In this document: in pieces, positions 43,279-52,258 of the stretch | How the letters are laid out: each line of letters starts with the position of its first letter | Numbering within the stretch: position 1 is the stretch's first letter | DNA from: Gemmatimonadaceae bacterium | Lineage (GTDB): Bacteria > Gemmatimonadota > Gemmatimonadetes > Gemmatimonadales > Gemmatimonadaceae | Direction: 5' to 3' | DNA length: 63,043 bases | Assembly (NCBI GenBank): GCA_013361335.1 | Contig: JABFYH010000040.1 | Span: 1-63,043 of the forward strand | Position numbers and translations under genes: made by a program | The notes under the pieces: model-generated | The model's database searches: none | Told to the model about the DNA's origin: nothing | The model's input: only the letters and a program-made list of their open reading frames with translations

Positions 43279-44301
43279 GTGTCCGCCGATCTCCTCGCCG
43301 TCCCCGCCGCGCGCCGCGCCGCGATCGCGTCGCTGGCCCCGCACCTCGTGCCGGGCCGGCGCGTGGCCCTCAGCACGCACCTGAACGCCGACGGCGACGG
43401 CTGCGGCTCGGAGACCGCGCTCGCGCGCATGCTCACCGCGCAGGGTCTGACCCCGCGCATCGTCAATCCCACCCCGTGGCCGGAGATGTTCGACTTTCTC
43501 CTCGGCGACGACGTGGACGACCAGACCGCTCGGGGCTCGAAGGCGCTGCGCGACGTCGACCTGTTGATCGTGCTCGACATCAGCGACGTGAAGCGGCTCG
43601 GCGTGCTCACGGAGGCCGTGCGCGCCCTCACCGTTCCCAAGCTGGTGATCGACCACCACATCGATTCGGACGAGCCGGCGGGGCCGATCGTCGTCGCGGA
43701 CACGAGCGCCTGCGCGACGGCCGAGCTGGTGTACGACGTCGCCGCGGTGCTGGGCTGGCCGCTGAACGCGGCGATGGCCCGCTCGCTCTACACCGGGATG
43801 CTGACCGACACCGGAGGCTTCCGCTTCAGCAACACCACGCCGCGGTGTCTGGCCGTCGCGGCGCAGCTCCTGGCTTGCGGCGTCGATCCCGAGGACATGT
43901 ACACGCGCATCTACGCGTCGGCGCCGGCGGGACGCGTTCGCCTCATGGCTGACGTCCTGGGGACGCTGCAGGTGGACGAGTCGGTGGGACTCTCCTGGCT
44001 GTCCATGGGACCGGACGCCCTCGACCGCCACAATGTCCGCGCCGAGGATCTCGACGGCATCGTCGAGCACGCGCGGTCGATCGCGGGGACGCGCATGGCG
44101 CTCTTCTTCCGCGACCTCGGCCACGGGAAGGTGAAGGTGTCCTTTCGCAGCACGGGCCGCACCGACGTCAACGCCTTCGCGCGGCAGTTCGGCGGCGGCG
44201 GCCACGCGAAAGCCGCGGGGGCGCTGATCACCGGTTCGCTCGGCGAGGTGCGCGACCGGGTCGTGGACGCGGCACGCACGCTGCTCGCCGCTCAGGAGTG
44301 A
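43279..44301 (+). CDS. DHH/DHHA1 phosphoesterase (NrnA-like)
   Basis: 340 residues from a GTG. DHH motifs are HLNADGDGCGSE, VLDISD and VIDHHIDSDEP; the DHHA1 part ends RQFGGGGHAKAAGALI. NrnA-type enzymes degrade short RNA fragments and dephosphorylate pAp, and relatives cut cyclic-di-AMP breakdown products. Length and motif spacing favour NrnA. The start codon is GTG because the fold begins close to it and no ATG is near. Confidence 0.85.
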   Translation: MSADLLAVPAARRAAIASLAPHLVPGRRVALSTHLNADGDGCGSETALARMLTAQGLTPRIVNPTPWPEMFDFLLGDDVDDQTARGSKALRDVDLLIVLDISDVKRLGVLTEAVRALTVPKLVIDHHIDSDEPAGPIVVADTSACATAELVYDVAAVLGWPLNAAMARSLYTGMLTDTGGFRFSNTTPRCLAVAAQLLACGVDPEDMYTRIYASAPAGRVRLMADVLGTLQVDESVGLSWLSMGPDALDRHNVRAEDLDGIVEHARSIAGTRMALFFRDLGHGKVKVSFRSTGRTDVNAFARQFGGGGHAKAAGALITGSLGEVRDRVVDAARTLLAAQE

Positions 44302-44302
44302 G

Positions 44303-44326
44303 GTCATCCCGCGCCTGCGGGATGAC
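44303..44326. terminator. Perfect 10-base hairpin GTCATCCCGC / GCGGGATGAC
   Basis: Ten perfect pairs over the loop GCCT between nrnA-like and mrp genes. Half of it, CTGCGGGATGAC, recurs at 47599-47610, where it supplies the stop of the SAM-hydrolase gene. It could be a small dispersed repeat serving as terminator; no T-run. Confidence 0.5.
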
Positions 44327-44349
44327 ACGGGGGTGGCTAGATTCCGCGC

Positions 44350-45444
44350 ATGGCCACGACGCTGCAAGAGCGCCTCGCGACGGCGCTTTCACAAATACGT
44401 AATCCGCGCACCGGCGCCGGCGTGTACGAGAGCCAGCAGTTGCGCGACATCGCGACCACCGTGGACGGCAAGGTCCGCGCGACGCTCCAGCTCGACGCGA
44501 GCGACGACCCCACGCTCGCACGACAGGTGCGTCGCGCGATCGAGAGCGTGGCCGGCGTGACGGACATCCAGCTCGAGGTGCGCAGCGCGTCGACGCCCCC
44601 TCGTGGACGCAGCCTGCCGGTGATGGATCAGGCGCCGCGGGCGCCCGCCCGCCCCGCTGCGCCCACCCCGAAGCACTTCGCCAACCTGGGCAAGGTGATC
44701 GCCATCTCGTCGGGCAAGGGCGGGGTGGGGAAGTCCACCGTCGCCGTCAACCTCGCGGTCGCGCTCGCGGCAAGCGGTGCGCGCGTGGGCCTGATGGACG
44801 CCGACATCTATGGGCCGAACATCCCCAGAATGATGGGGGTGACCGGCGCGCCGCCGGTGGTGAACGAGAAGATCCTGCCGCTCGAGGCGCACGGCGTGAA
44901 GCTGATCTCGCTCGGGATGATGATCGAGCCCGATCAGCCGGCGATCTGGCGTGGCCCGATCGTCATGAAGATCATCAACCAGTTCCTGCAGGACGTGGCG
45001 TGGGGGCAGCTCGACTACCTCATCGTCGATATGCCGCCGGGCACGGGTGACGCGCAGCTCTCGCTCGTGCAGGCGACGCAGGTGGACGGCGCGGTGATCG
45101 TGACGACGCCGCAGGCGGTCAGCGTGGGAGACGCGCTCCGCGGTGTGAAGATGTTCCAGCGCGTCGGCGTGCCGGTGCTCGGCATCGTGGAGAACATGAG
45201 CTGGTTCGAGTGCCCGCACTGCGGGAAGCCGAGCGCCATCTTCGGGTCGGGCGGCGGCGAACGGCTCGCCGAGTCGCTGGAGCTGCCGCTGCTCGGCCAG
45301 GTCCCGCTGTATCCGCGGGTCATGGAGGGAGGGGACGACGGTCGACCCATCGTGACCGCGGACGCCGGCTCCTCCGCCGCGCGCGCGCTCACGGCGGTCG
45401 CCGGCCGCATCGCCGAGGCGATCGGCGCCGTTCCCGCGGCCTGA
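44350..45444 (+). CDS. mrp: Mrp/ApbC Fe-S cluster carrier ATPase
   Basis: 364 residues. An N-terminal MIP18 domain (residues 1-80) precedes a deviant P-loop, SGKGGVGKST at 121-130. Switch motifs are DADIYGPNIP and LIVDMPPGTGDAQLSL, and the C-terminal CPHC binds the cluster. The protein transfers Fe-S clusters to apoproteins in the cytosol. It is followed after 4 bases by the MATE gene. Confidence 0.92.
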   Translation: MATTLQERLATALSQIRNPRTGAGVYESQQLRDIATTVDGKVRATLQLDASDDPTLARQVRRAIESVAGVTDIQLEVRSASTPPRGRSLPVMDQAPRAPARPAAPTPKHFANLGKVIAISSGKGGVGKSTVAVNLAVALAASGARVGLMDADIYGPNIPRMMGVTGAPPVVNEKILPLEAHGVKLISLGMMIEPDQPAIWRGPIVMKIINQFLQDVAWGQLDYLIVDMPPGTGDAQLSLVQATQVDGAVIVTTPQAVSVGDALRGVKMFQRVGVPVLGIVENMSWFECPHCGKPSAIFGSGGGERLAESLELPLLGQVPLYPRVMEGGDDGRPIVTADAGSSAARALTAVAGRIAEAIGAVPAA

Positions 45445-45448
45445 CGCG

Positions 45449-46846
45449 ATGGCCGTAGGCGGATCGCTACCGGTCGAGCCGCACGAAGGGCTCGCCCCGG
45501 TCGCGATCACGAACGAGTGGGAGGCGGCGCAGCTCATCGCCGACCCGCTGCCCCGCACCATCGCTCGCGTCGCCCTCCCCGCCGTGGCGTCATCGCTCCT
45601 GATGACGCTGTTCTTCTCCGTCGACACGTACTGGATCGGCACGCGGGTCGGCGCATCGGCGCTCGCGGCGGCGTCGACGGCGGTGTTCTGGATCTGGCTG
45701 CTCGTGTCGATCGCCGAGATGGTGAGCGTGGGGCTCACGGCGGTCGCGTCGCGCCGCCATGGCGAAGGGCGCGGCGCGGACGCCGCCCGCATCGCCGGCG
45801 ACGCGCTGATGCTCGCGCTGGTGCTGGGCACCATCTGTGGGGCGGGCGGCCTGGTGCTGCTGCCGGACCTGTTCGCGGTCATGCACACGCCGCCGGAGGT
45901 CAGCGCGCTCGGCATCCGCTATCTCGGCACCTACCTCTTCGGTGCACCGCTGATCTTCGGCTTCTTCGCCGTCGATGCCGCATTCCGCGCCGCCGGCGAC
46001 ACCCGGACGTCGTTCCTGCTGCTCAGCGCATCGGTCGCCGTGACGCTCGTGCTCGATCCGGTGCTCATCGTCGGGTGGGGTCCGATCCCACCGCTCGGTG
46101 TCGCGGGCGCGGCGATCGCGACCGTCTCGACGCGCGCCGTCGCTTTCGCGCTGGGGCTGGCGATCGTCGGGCGGCGCGGCGTGCTGAAGCTCGGCCCCCC
46201 GGACTGGCGCGTGCTGGCGGCGATCGTCCGCATCGGTCTGCCGACCGCCGTGACCGGCGTCGTGTTCTCGCTCATCTACGTCCTCGTGACGCGGACGGCC
46301 ACGCAGTTCGGCACACCGGCGCTCGCGGCGCTCGGCATCGGGCATCGCGTGGAGAGCTGGCTGTTCATGATCGGCGTCGGCTTCGGCGCCGCCACGGCGG
46401 CGATCGTCGGGCAGAACCTCGGCGCGGGCCGTACCGACCGCGCGGCCCGCGCCGGCTGGATCTCGATGGGCTTCTGCAGCGTCTTCGGGATCGTGGCGTG
46501 CGTGTGCGAGCTGATCGCGCCGCGCTGGTTCGCGTCGATCTTCAGCCACGATCCGGCCGTGATCGTCGAAGCGGCTACCTACCTGCGGATTGCGGCGGTG
46601 TCGCAGCTCGGGATCTGCGCCGAGATCGTCCTCGAGGGTGCTCTGGGCGGCGCCGGCTACACGCTGGCCCCGATGCTGACCTCGACCCTGATCACGGCGA
46701 GCCGCATCCCGTTGGCGGCGTGGGCGGCCGCCCGTTTCGGGAGCGCAGGGCTGTGGTGGACGATCGCGCTCACCGCGCTGGGACGCGCCGTCGGGATGGT
46801 GGCCATCTGGCGCTCAGGGCGATGGAAGCGTAGCTCCGTCGGATGA
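45449..46846 (+). CDS. MATE-family efflux transporter
   Basis: 465 residues with 12 hydrophobic helices in two homologous halves. Landmarks: LPAVASSLLMTLFFSVDTYWIGTRVG for the first half and GLPTAVTGVVFSLIYVLVTRTATQFG for the second. SVGLTAVASRRHGEGR and AAIVGQNLGAGRTDRA are the loop motifs of MATE exporters. Driven by sodium or protons; drug or metabolite specificity unknown. It follows the Mrp ATPase by 4 bases and precedes the SAM hydrolase by 10. Confidence 0.88.
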   Translation: MAVGGSLPVEPHEGLAPVAITNEWEAAQLIADPLPRTIARVALPAVASSLLMTLFFSVDTYWIGTRVGASALAAASTAVFWIWLLVSIAEMVSVGLTAVASRRHGEGRGADAARIAGDALMLALVLGTICGAGGLVLLPDLFAVMHTPPEVSALGIRYLGTYLFGAPLIFGFFAVDAAFRAAGDTRTSFLLLSASVAVTLVLDPVLIVGWGPIPPLGVAGAAIATVSTRAVAFALGLAIVGRRGVLKLGPPDWRVLAAIVRIGLPTAVTGVVFSLIYVLVTRTATQFGTPALAALGIGHRVESWLFMIGVGFGAATAAIVGQNLGAGRTDRAARAGWISMGFCSVFGIVACVCELIAPRWFASIFSHDPAVIVEAATYLRIAAVSQLGICAEIVLEGALGGAGYTLAPMLTSTLITASRIPLAAWAAARFGSAGLWWTIALTALGRAVGMVAIWRSGRWKRSSVG

Positions 46847-46856
46847 GCGAGCGCCA

Positions 46857-47609
46857 ATGACCCGCGTCGTCACGCTGCTGACCGACTTCGGTACCGCCGA
46901 CGGCTACGTGGGCGAGATGAAGGGTGTCCTCGCAAGCGGAGCGGCTGGCGCGTCGCTCGTGGACATCGCGCACGACCTCGCGCCGCAGGACGTCGACGGC
47001 GCCCGGCTGGCCCTCGCGCGCTACTGGCGTCGCTTTCCCGCGGGAACGGTGCACATCGTGATCGTCGATCCCGGCGTCGGCGGCGACCGGGCGGCGCTCG
47101 CCGTGGAGAGCGAAGGGCGCTTTCTGGTCGGCCCGGACAACGGTGTGCTCTCGCCGGCGCTGCTCCATGCGGGGATGCGCTGCGTCTCGCTGCCGATTCC
47201 GCCTGGCGCCTCCGCCACCTTTCATGGCCGCGACGTGTTCGCCCCTGCCGCCGCGGCGCTGGCGCAGGGCATCGCGCTCGACGCGCTCGGCGAGCCGCTG
47301 GCGCATCCCGTCGTTCGGCGCACTCCCGAAGCCACGCGCCGGGACGACGGTGCCGTGGAGGGCGTGGTCATCACCATCGACCGCTTCGGCAACGCGGTCA
47401 CGAACCTGATGGCATGGCGGGGCGGCGTGGTGACGGTCGGCGAGCGGCGCCTGCCGCTCGCGCGCACCTACGGCGACGTGGCGCGCGGCACGCCGATCGC
47501 GCTCGTGGGCTCGAGCGGCCTCGTGGAAATCGCGCTGCGGGAGGGGAATGCCGCGAAAGAGCTCGGCCTCACCCGCGGCTCCGCGGTCGTCCTGCTCCCT
47601 GCGGGATGA
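46857..47609 (+). CDS. S-adenosyl-L-methionine hydrolase (DUF62, fluorinase fold)
   Basis: 250 residues. TLLTDFGTADGYVGEMKGV opens the fold. The water-activating triad of the hydrolase branch is visible as Asp and Arg in VDPGVGGDR and His in FHGRD. Such enzymes split SAM into adenosine and methionine. Fluorination is ruled out by absence of the halide-binding loop. The final residues LLPAG end in a piece of the dispersed GCGGGATGAC repeat, which provides the TGA. Confidence 0.85.
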   Translation: MTRVVTLLTDFGTADGYVGEMKGVLASGAAGASLVDIAHDLAPQDVDGARLALARYWRRFPAGTVHIVIVDPGVGGDRAALAVESEGRFLVGPDNGVLSPALLHAGMRCVSLPIPPGASATFHGRDVFAPAAAALAQGIALDALGEPLAHPVVRRTPEATRRDDGAVEGVVITIDRFGNAVTNLMAWRGGVVTVGERRLPLARTYGDVARGTPIALVGSSGLVEIALREGNAAKELGLTRGSAVVLLPAG

Positions 47610-47619
47610 CAGAGGGTGA

Positions 47620-48495
47620 TCAGCGCGTCCCGCGCTGAATCTCGATCTTTCCGAAGAAGGTCTCGGCGCGCAGACGCAGCCGGCGCGGCGCGTGGTCGTA
47701 GTTCTCGGAATACCAGGCGTCATCGCGCTTGGTGAACCCCTCGTGCTCGAAGCCGGCGGCGACGCGCTGCACCTCGAGCCGCACGCCGACGTCGCCAGGA
47801 ACGCGCAGCATCAGCTTGCCCACCGCGAGTCGCGTCGACACGGTCATGTCCTGGGTCCAGGTTCCACCGAAATCCAGATCCACGACGCCGATCCCGCCCT
47901 GCAGGCGGATCTGATCGGCGTTGGCGTTGCCGAGATTCACCGCCGAGAAGTCCGCGGCGCCGACGTCGATCTCGAGGTCGCGCATCCGCGTCCGATTCGG
48001 CGCCGAGAAGCGCAGCGTCGCGTCGGTCGCCCCGCACTCGAGGCGGACCGAGTGCAACGACAGGCCACCCAGCTCGAGCACCGACTGCGTACCACCCAGC
48101 TCGAGGTCGAGCTCCAGCGGGATGCGAGACGGCACCTGCAGCTTGAGCTCTCCGGTCTCGTCGCCGTCGTCGCCCGACGAGGCGCGAAGGCCGCGGCCGA
48201 GGGACTCCACGCCGAGCAGCGCGCTGCGCTGCTCCGCATCGTACCGGTGGAGCGGAATGGCGCGGGTCTCGTCGTAGCGCAGGTGCATCGCGTAGAGGAG
48301 CGGGTCGCTCGTACCGCGGACGTCGAGCTTCCCGGCGGCGTACTGCACGCGAATGCGCTGCGGCAGGGTGTCGCGCAGCTGGCGCGAGAGATCGACCGAC
48401 CGCCACCGGGCACCGCTCTGCGCGGTGGCAACCGGCGCGTACACCGTGAGCGCGACGAGCGCCGCGGCGCGCAACGCCGCATGAATGCGGCGCAT
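47620..48495 (-). CDS. Exported beta-rich protein, DUF4097/toast-rack-like
   Basis: 291 residues with signal ending APVATAQ. The mature part is a long run of short beta strands with repeated LELGG/LDVRG phrases (VLELGGLSLHSVRLECGATDATLRFS, GGIGVVDLDFGG), like the parallel beta structures of the DUF4097 or toast-rack group. No catalytic motif is visible. It is the last gene of an operon led by an ECF sigma factor, overlapping the preceding gene by one base (TGATG). Confidence 0.7.
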   Translation of the reverse strand: MRRIHAALRAAALVALTVYAPVATAQSGARWRSVDLSRQLRDTLPQRIRVQYAAGKLDVRGTSDPLLYAMHLRYDETRAIPLHRYDAEQRSALLGVESLGRGLRASSGDDGDETGELKLQVPSRIPLELDLELGGTQSVLELGGLSLHSVRLECGATDATLRFSAPNRTRMRDLEIDVGAADFSAVNLGNANADQIRLQGGIGVVDLDFGGTWTQDMTVSTRLAVGKLMLRVPGDVGVRLEVQRVAAGFEHEGFTKRDDAWYSENYDHAPRRLRLRAETFFGKIEIQRGTR

Positions 48496-49580
48496 CACCG
48501 CTCCGCCACCGCGGCGGCAGGGCGTCGCGCCGCGACGACCCCGGTGAGCGGCGTGGGCGTCTGCCACGACGCCAACTCGACCGGGCGCGTGCCAGCCGCG
48601 ACGCGGCGATGCGTGCCGGCGCGCGAGAGGATCGCGGCGCCGAGGCCAAGCGTCATTGCGGCCCAGCTCGCGGCGAGGGCAGCCGCCCGGACGACCGTCG
48701 CGGCCAGCGGCGCCCAGGCGAGAGCGGCGGCGACCATCCAGAGAGCGAAGAAGATCGCCAGACCCACGGCGAGCCCGGCGAGGGCGCGCGAGCGGGGAGT
48801 CGTGTCAGTTGCGGAGTGCCAGACCGCGCCGCCAACGAGCCGCGCGACGGCCAGAAAGCCCAGGGTCACGAGACCGGCGATGGCGATCGCGTACGCGACC
48901 ACGGCGAAGGGGATGAGCAGGATGCCGATCACGCTCACCGCGAGCGCGACGAGCAGGACGACGAGCGCGGGGAGGATCAACAGCTGCCCCATCACGCCGA
49001 CCAGGAACGCCCGGCCGAAGCGGAGCTCCAGCGTGGCGACGACCTCGTCGAGATTCCGTCCGGCGAAGAGGAGGACGCCCACGGCCACGATGAGCAGCAC
49101 CCCGAAGGTCCCCGCGACGACGCGCATCGCGTCGTAAGTGCGCTGGACCGGCGTCCGGAGATCGGCGGTCGCGACGCCCGCTGCCGGCCGGTCGGGGATG
49201 CTGCTCATGGCGTGCATCTCGCCCACGACATCGCCGTCGGCCAGCACTCGGCCGCCGACGGCGACGGCGTCGCCGGTGACGACCCCGCCCCTGGCCACCG
49301 TGACGTCACCCGCGAGGCTGACGGCGGCCCCCTCGACGCGGCCGGCGACGGTCACCGGCCCCAGGGCGACGACGGGCCCCTTGACCGTGGTGCCGGCCGG
49401 CACCGTGCGGGGGCCGGCGGTCACGCTGTCGGCGGGCGGTAGCCCGGCGATCCCCTCGTCGCGGCTCAGCCGCTCCAGGCTCCGTGCAACTGACCCCGGT
49501 TTGGGGTCCTGGGCGTGGAGGGCGGCGGGGAGGAGGACCGGGACGAACAGCGCGACGAGGAGGCGGGTCGGCGCGCGCAT
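48495..49580 (-). CDS. Membrane protein with bactofilin-like N-terminal domain
   Basis: 361 residues. A signal peptide (LLVALFVPVLLPAALHA) precedes a right-handed beta-repeat of bactofilin type (VKGPVVALGPVTVAGRVEGAAVSLAGDVTVARGGVVTGDAVAVGGRV). After that come about six hydrophobic helices (VGVLLIVAVGVLLFAG to LALAWAPLAATVV). Bactofilins polymerise in the cytosol, so the exported placement is unusual. It belongs to the sigma/anti-sigma operon and may help sense envelope stress; that is inference. Confidence 0.72.
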   Translation of the reverse strand: MRAPTRLLVALFVPVLLPAALHAQDPKPGSVARSLERLSRDEGIAGLPPADSVTAGPRTVPAGTTVKGPVVALGPVTVAGRVEGAAVSLAGDVTVARGGVVTGDAVAVGGRVLADGDVVGEMHAMSSIPDRPAAGVATADLRTPVQRTYDAMRVVAGTFGVLLIVAVGVLLFAGRNLDEVVATLELRFGRAFLVGVMGQLLILPALVVLLVALAVSVIGILLIPFAVVAYAIAIAGLVTLGFLAVARLVGGAVWHSATDTTPRSRALAGLAVGLAIFFALWMVAAALAWAPLAATVVRAAALAASWAAMTLGLGAAILSRAGTHRRVAAGTRPVELASWQTPTPLTGVVAARRPAAAVAER

Positions 49581-49581
49581 C

Positions 49582-50166
49582 CTAGGCGCGCCGCCCTGCC
49601 GTGGCCAACCGCCGGATGCCCGCCACCGTGCCGACGGCGGTGAGCAGGAAGCCCAGGAGCAGGAGGGTGACGCCCAGCGCCCCCGTAGCCTGGAGGGTGG
49701 TCAGCGCGGACTCGCCGAGCAGGGCGACGGCGAAGTCGCGGGCGGCGGCGGCCACCGCGCCGCGGACCCGGTCCCCGAGCAGGCCGCTGATGAAGAGGAC
49801 GGCGTCGCTCTGGGTCGCCAGCCAGATCATGGCGAGGGTGAGCGCGCCGGCCACCGAGGTGCCGACCGCCACGGCGGCGGTTCGCGCCGCGGCCGACTGG
49901 GGAAGCCACCGGCGCACCGAGTCGCGGGCGGCGACGTGGGCCGGCACGAAGACCGGGACCTGAGCCATGACCCGATCGGCGAGTCGCGAATCGGGAGCGA
50001 AATGGGGGAGCGACTCCAGCGCGTCCACGACGACCCGGGCGTCCTCGACGCGCTCGCGGCACTCGGCGCACTCGAGGATATGTGCACGAAGCGGGGCGAC
50101 GCCGAAGCCGGCCTCGCCGTCGACCAACAGGTCGATCTCGTTGGGGAGGAGGTGTCTGTGATTCAT
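49582..50166 (-). CDS. Anti-sigma factor with zinc-finger (zf-HC2) domain
   Basis: 194 residues. The N-terminal ZAS domain has the metal motif H-x3-C-x2-C in RAHILECAECRERV. Two or three hydrophobic helices follow (LTLAMIWLATQSDAVLFISGLL and GALGVTLLLLGFLLTAVGTVAG). It would hold the upstream-encoded sigma factor at the membrane until a signal arrives. It lies 67 bases after the sigma gene and one base before the bactofilin-like gene. Confidence 0.85.
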   Translation of the reverse strand: MNHRHLLPNEIDLLVDGEAGFGVAPLRAHILECAECRERVEDARVVVDALESLPHFAPDSRLADRVMAQVPVFVPAHVAARDSVRRWLPQSAAARTAAVAVGTSVAGALTLAMIWLATQSDAVLFISGLLGDRVRGAVAAAARDFAVALLGESALTTLQATGALGVTLLLLGFLLTAVGTVAGIRRLATAGRRA

Positions 50167-50233
50167 AGTCTCGCACCCTTGTACGGGTGGGGGTGGGGCG
50201 GGGTTTCATCCCCGATCCGGATGGATTCGGGGG

Positions 50234-50836
50234 TCATTCTCGGGTGTGCTCCAGCGCACGGCGCAGCTCGTGCCGGGCGCGGTGGATGTAGGTCTTGACG
50301 GTCCCCAGCGGGAGGTCCAGGGTGGTGGCGATCTCCTCGTAGGAGCGCCCCTCGACGTGCCGGAGCATGATGCAGGCCCGATACTCGGGGCGAAGGCGGC
50401 CGATGGCCTGCTCGATCGCCGAGCCGAGCTCCCTGGCTTCCATCTCGTCGAGCGCGTTCTCGGCGACGTCGGCGACATCGAATCGCGTCGACTCGACGGC
50501 CTCGGCGGTCATGGCGTGCGGCGAGCCGTCCATGCTGACGGTGTCGAGCTGCCGCCGGCGCAGATGATCGATCGCGACGTTGTTGGCGATCTTGAACAGC
50601 CACGACGAGAACTTGAAGTCCGCGCGATAGCGGTCGAGGTGCGAGAGCACCTTCACGAAGGTATCCTGCGTCAGGTCCTCGGCCAGCTCACGGTCGCGCA
50701 CCATGCGAAACACGAGCGAGAAGACGGGCCGCTCGTATCGCTTGATCAGCTCACGGTGCGCCGCGTCGCGTCCCTCGAGGGCGAGGGCGACGACGTCGGC
50801 ATCGGGCAGATTCGCGAGGTCGAGGGCTCGGAGCAC
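50234..50836 (-). CDS. ECF-type RNA polymerase sigma factor
   Basis: 200 residues from a GTG. Region 2 is YERPVFSLVFRMVRDRELAEDLTQDTFVKVLSHLDRY plus FSSWLFKIANNVAIDHLRRR; region 4 is LRPEYRACIMLRHVEGRSYEEIATTLDLPLGTVKTYIHRAR. This is a group IV sigma factor of RpoE type. The open frame runs much further upstream but would overlap the divergent ubiE, so the GTG just before LPDADVVALAL is chosen. It heads the operon with its anti-sigma factor. Confidence 0.88.
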   Translation of the reverse strand: MLRALDLANLPDADVVALALEGRDAAHRELIKRYERPVFSLVFRMVRDRELAEDLTQDTFVKVLSHLDRYRADFKFSSWLFKIANNVAIDHLRRRQLDTVSMDGSPHAMTAEAVESTRFDVADVAENALDEMEARELGSAIEQAIGRLRPEYRACIMLRHVEGRSYEEIATTLDLPLGTVKTYIHRARHELRRALEHTRE

Positions 50837-50969
50837 AGCGGGGTGACGGGGTCGCCGCGCGCGCAATGCGATCGAGTGGAATGCGCGGCTGGTGGTAAGG
50901 TACGTAGCGCCACTGGTGCAATCCAGCCACGCGCTTGCCCGCCCATCCGCGGGCGGCGAGCTTTCGCCG

Positions 50970-51719
50970 ATGCACGACATGGAGATCGAGGCGCGCCACA
51001 CAGCGGCAGCCGCGGCGGGCGGACGCGACAAGCGCGCCGTCGTGCGCGCGATGTTCGAGCGCATCGCGCCGCGCTACGATCTGCTCAATCACCTGCTCAG
51101 CTTCGGGCTGGATCGCTGGTGGCGGCGCCGCGCGCTGCGCGCGCTCGACTGGACGCGCGTACCCGACGGCGACTATCTCGACCTGTGCGCCGGCACGTTG
51201 GACGTCGCCGCGCAGCTCGCGCGACAGCGTGGCTTTCGCGGATTCGTGGTCGGGGCCGACTTCGCCGCGCCGATGCTCGCCGCGGGAGCGGGGAAGGCAC
51301 CGGCGGGCAGCGTGTCGCCGGTGGCGGCGGATGCGCAGCAACTTCCCCTGCGCGACGGCAGCATGGCGGGCGCGATCGTCGCCTTCGGCATCCGCAACGT
51401 GGCGTCGCTGGAGGCGGCGCTGTCCGAGGCGCACCGCGTGCTCGCGCGAGGTGCGCCGCTCGTGATCCTGGAGTTCACGACACCGCGCCGGTGGCTCGTT
51501 CGCGCGGCGTATCACCTGTATTTCCATCGTGTGGTGCCGATCGTGGGTGGCGCGATCAGCGGTCATCCGCCGGCGTACCGGTATCTTCCCGAGTCGGTGG
51601 CGCACTTTCCGCCGGAACGCGAGCTGGCCGCGCGGATGCGTGCGGCGGGATTCGCCGATGTCCGCTGGACGTCGCTCACCTTCGGGGTGGTCGCCGTTCA
51701 CTCGGGGCGTCGCGCATGA
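50970..51719 (+). CDS. ubiE: UbiE/MenG-type demethylmenaquinone methyltransferase
   Basis: 249 residues. The opening RAMFERIAPRYDLLNHLLSFGLDRWWRR, the SAM motif YLDLCAGTLDVAAQLAR and the later VAFGIRNV with FHRVVPIVGGAISG are the family signatures. It would put the last methyl group on menaquinone (or ubiquinone), the likely acceptor of the EtfD-like protein in this window. Usual LDVACGTGD is changed to LDLCAGTLD. The stop overlaps the next gene (ATGA). The start could be the Met three codons later. Confidence 0.85.
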   Translation: MHDMEIEARHTAAAAAGGRDKRAVVRAMFERIAPRYDLLNHLLSFGLDRWWRRRALRALDWTRVPDGDYLDLCAGTLDVAAQLARQRGFRGFVVGADFAAPMLAAGAGKAPAGSVSPVAADAQQLPLRDGSMAGAIVAFGIRNVASLEAALSEAHRVLARGAPLVILEFTTPRRWLVRAAYHLYFHRVVPIVGGAISGHPPAYRYLPESVAHFPPERELAARMRAAGFADVRWTSLTFGVVAVHSGRRA

Positions 51720-52204
51720 GCAGCGCCACCACCACGACGCACGTCATCGGTCTGATCTCGGACACGCACGGCCTCGTCCGTCCACGGGTGCACGAGGCAC
51801 TCGCCGGGGTGGAGCTCATACTGCACGCGGGCGACGTCGGGGGGGACGAGGTGCTCGACGAGCTGGCGCTGATCGCGCCGGTGCTCGCCGTCTACGGCAA
51901 CACCGATCCGCCGGGCCAGCCGCGGCTCGCCGAATCGATCGAGCGGATGGTCGACGGCGTGTCGATCCATGTGAGCCACGGTCACGAGGTCGGCAGCCCG
52001 ACGCCGGCGCGTCTGCTCGCGCGCTATGCGGCGCAGGTGATCGTGTACGGACACACGCACCGGCAGCACGTCGCGCACGTCGACGGCCGGCTCGTCGTCA
52101 ATCCGGGGGCGGCGGGCGCCAGGCGATTCAAGCTCGAGCCGAGCGTGGCGCGGCTGACGATCACGAACGGCCGCGGCGAGGTGGAGCTGCTGGCGCTGGA
52201 GTGA
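51716..52204 (+). CDS. YfcE/MJ0936-type phosphodiesterase
   Basis: 162 residues. GLISDTHG, ILHAGDVGG, AVYGNTD, VSHGHEVG and YGHTHRQ are the metal-binding motifs of the small calcineurin-like phosphodiesterases. They act on phosphodiesters in vitro; the true substrate is unknown. It overlaps ubiE by four bases, so both are translated together. It ends just before a tandem octamer repeat. Confidence 0.85.
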   Translation: MSSATTTTHVIGLISDTHGLVRPRVHEALAGVELILHAGDVGGDEVLDELALIAPVLAVYGNTDPPGQPRLAESIERMVDGVSIHVSHGHEVGSPTPARLLARYAAQVIVYGHTHRQHVAHVDGRLVVNPGAAGARRFKLEPSVARLTITNGRGEVELLALE

Positions 52205-52219
52205 GAGACGGACGACAGA

Positions 52220-52258
52220 CCGTCAATCCGTCAGACCGTCAGACCGTCAGACCGTCTT
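52220..52258. repeat. Tandem octamer array (CCGTCAGA)
   Basis: Four 8-base units, CCGTCAAT then CCGTCAGA three times, plus a partial fifth, between two convergent genes. The array contributes the stop codon of the 72-residue gene on the minus strand. It is related to the CCGTGAW arrays. Confidence 0.7.

Noticed and set aside
39985-44367. A 1460-codon open frame on the minus strand
   Set aside because: It runs antisense to guaB, the permease and the DHH gene, has Arg/His/Asp-rich low-complexity sequence with no domain, and arises from GC-rich third codon positions.
46857-47609. Fluorinase or chlorinase
   Set aside because: The Asp-Arg-His triad of SAM hydrolases is present and no halide-binding insertion is seen.
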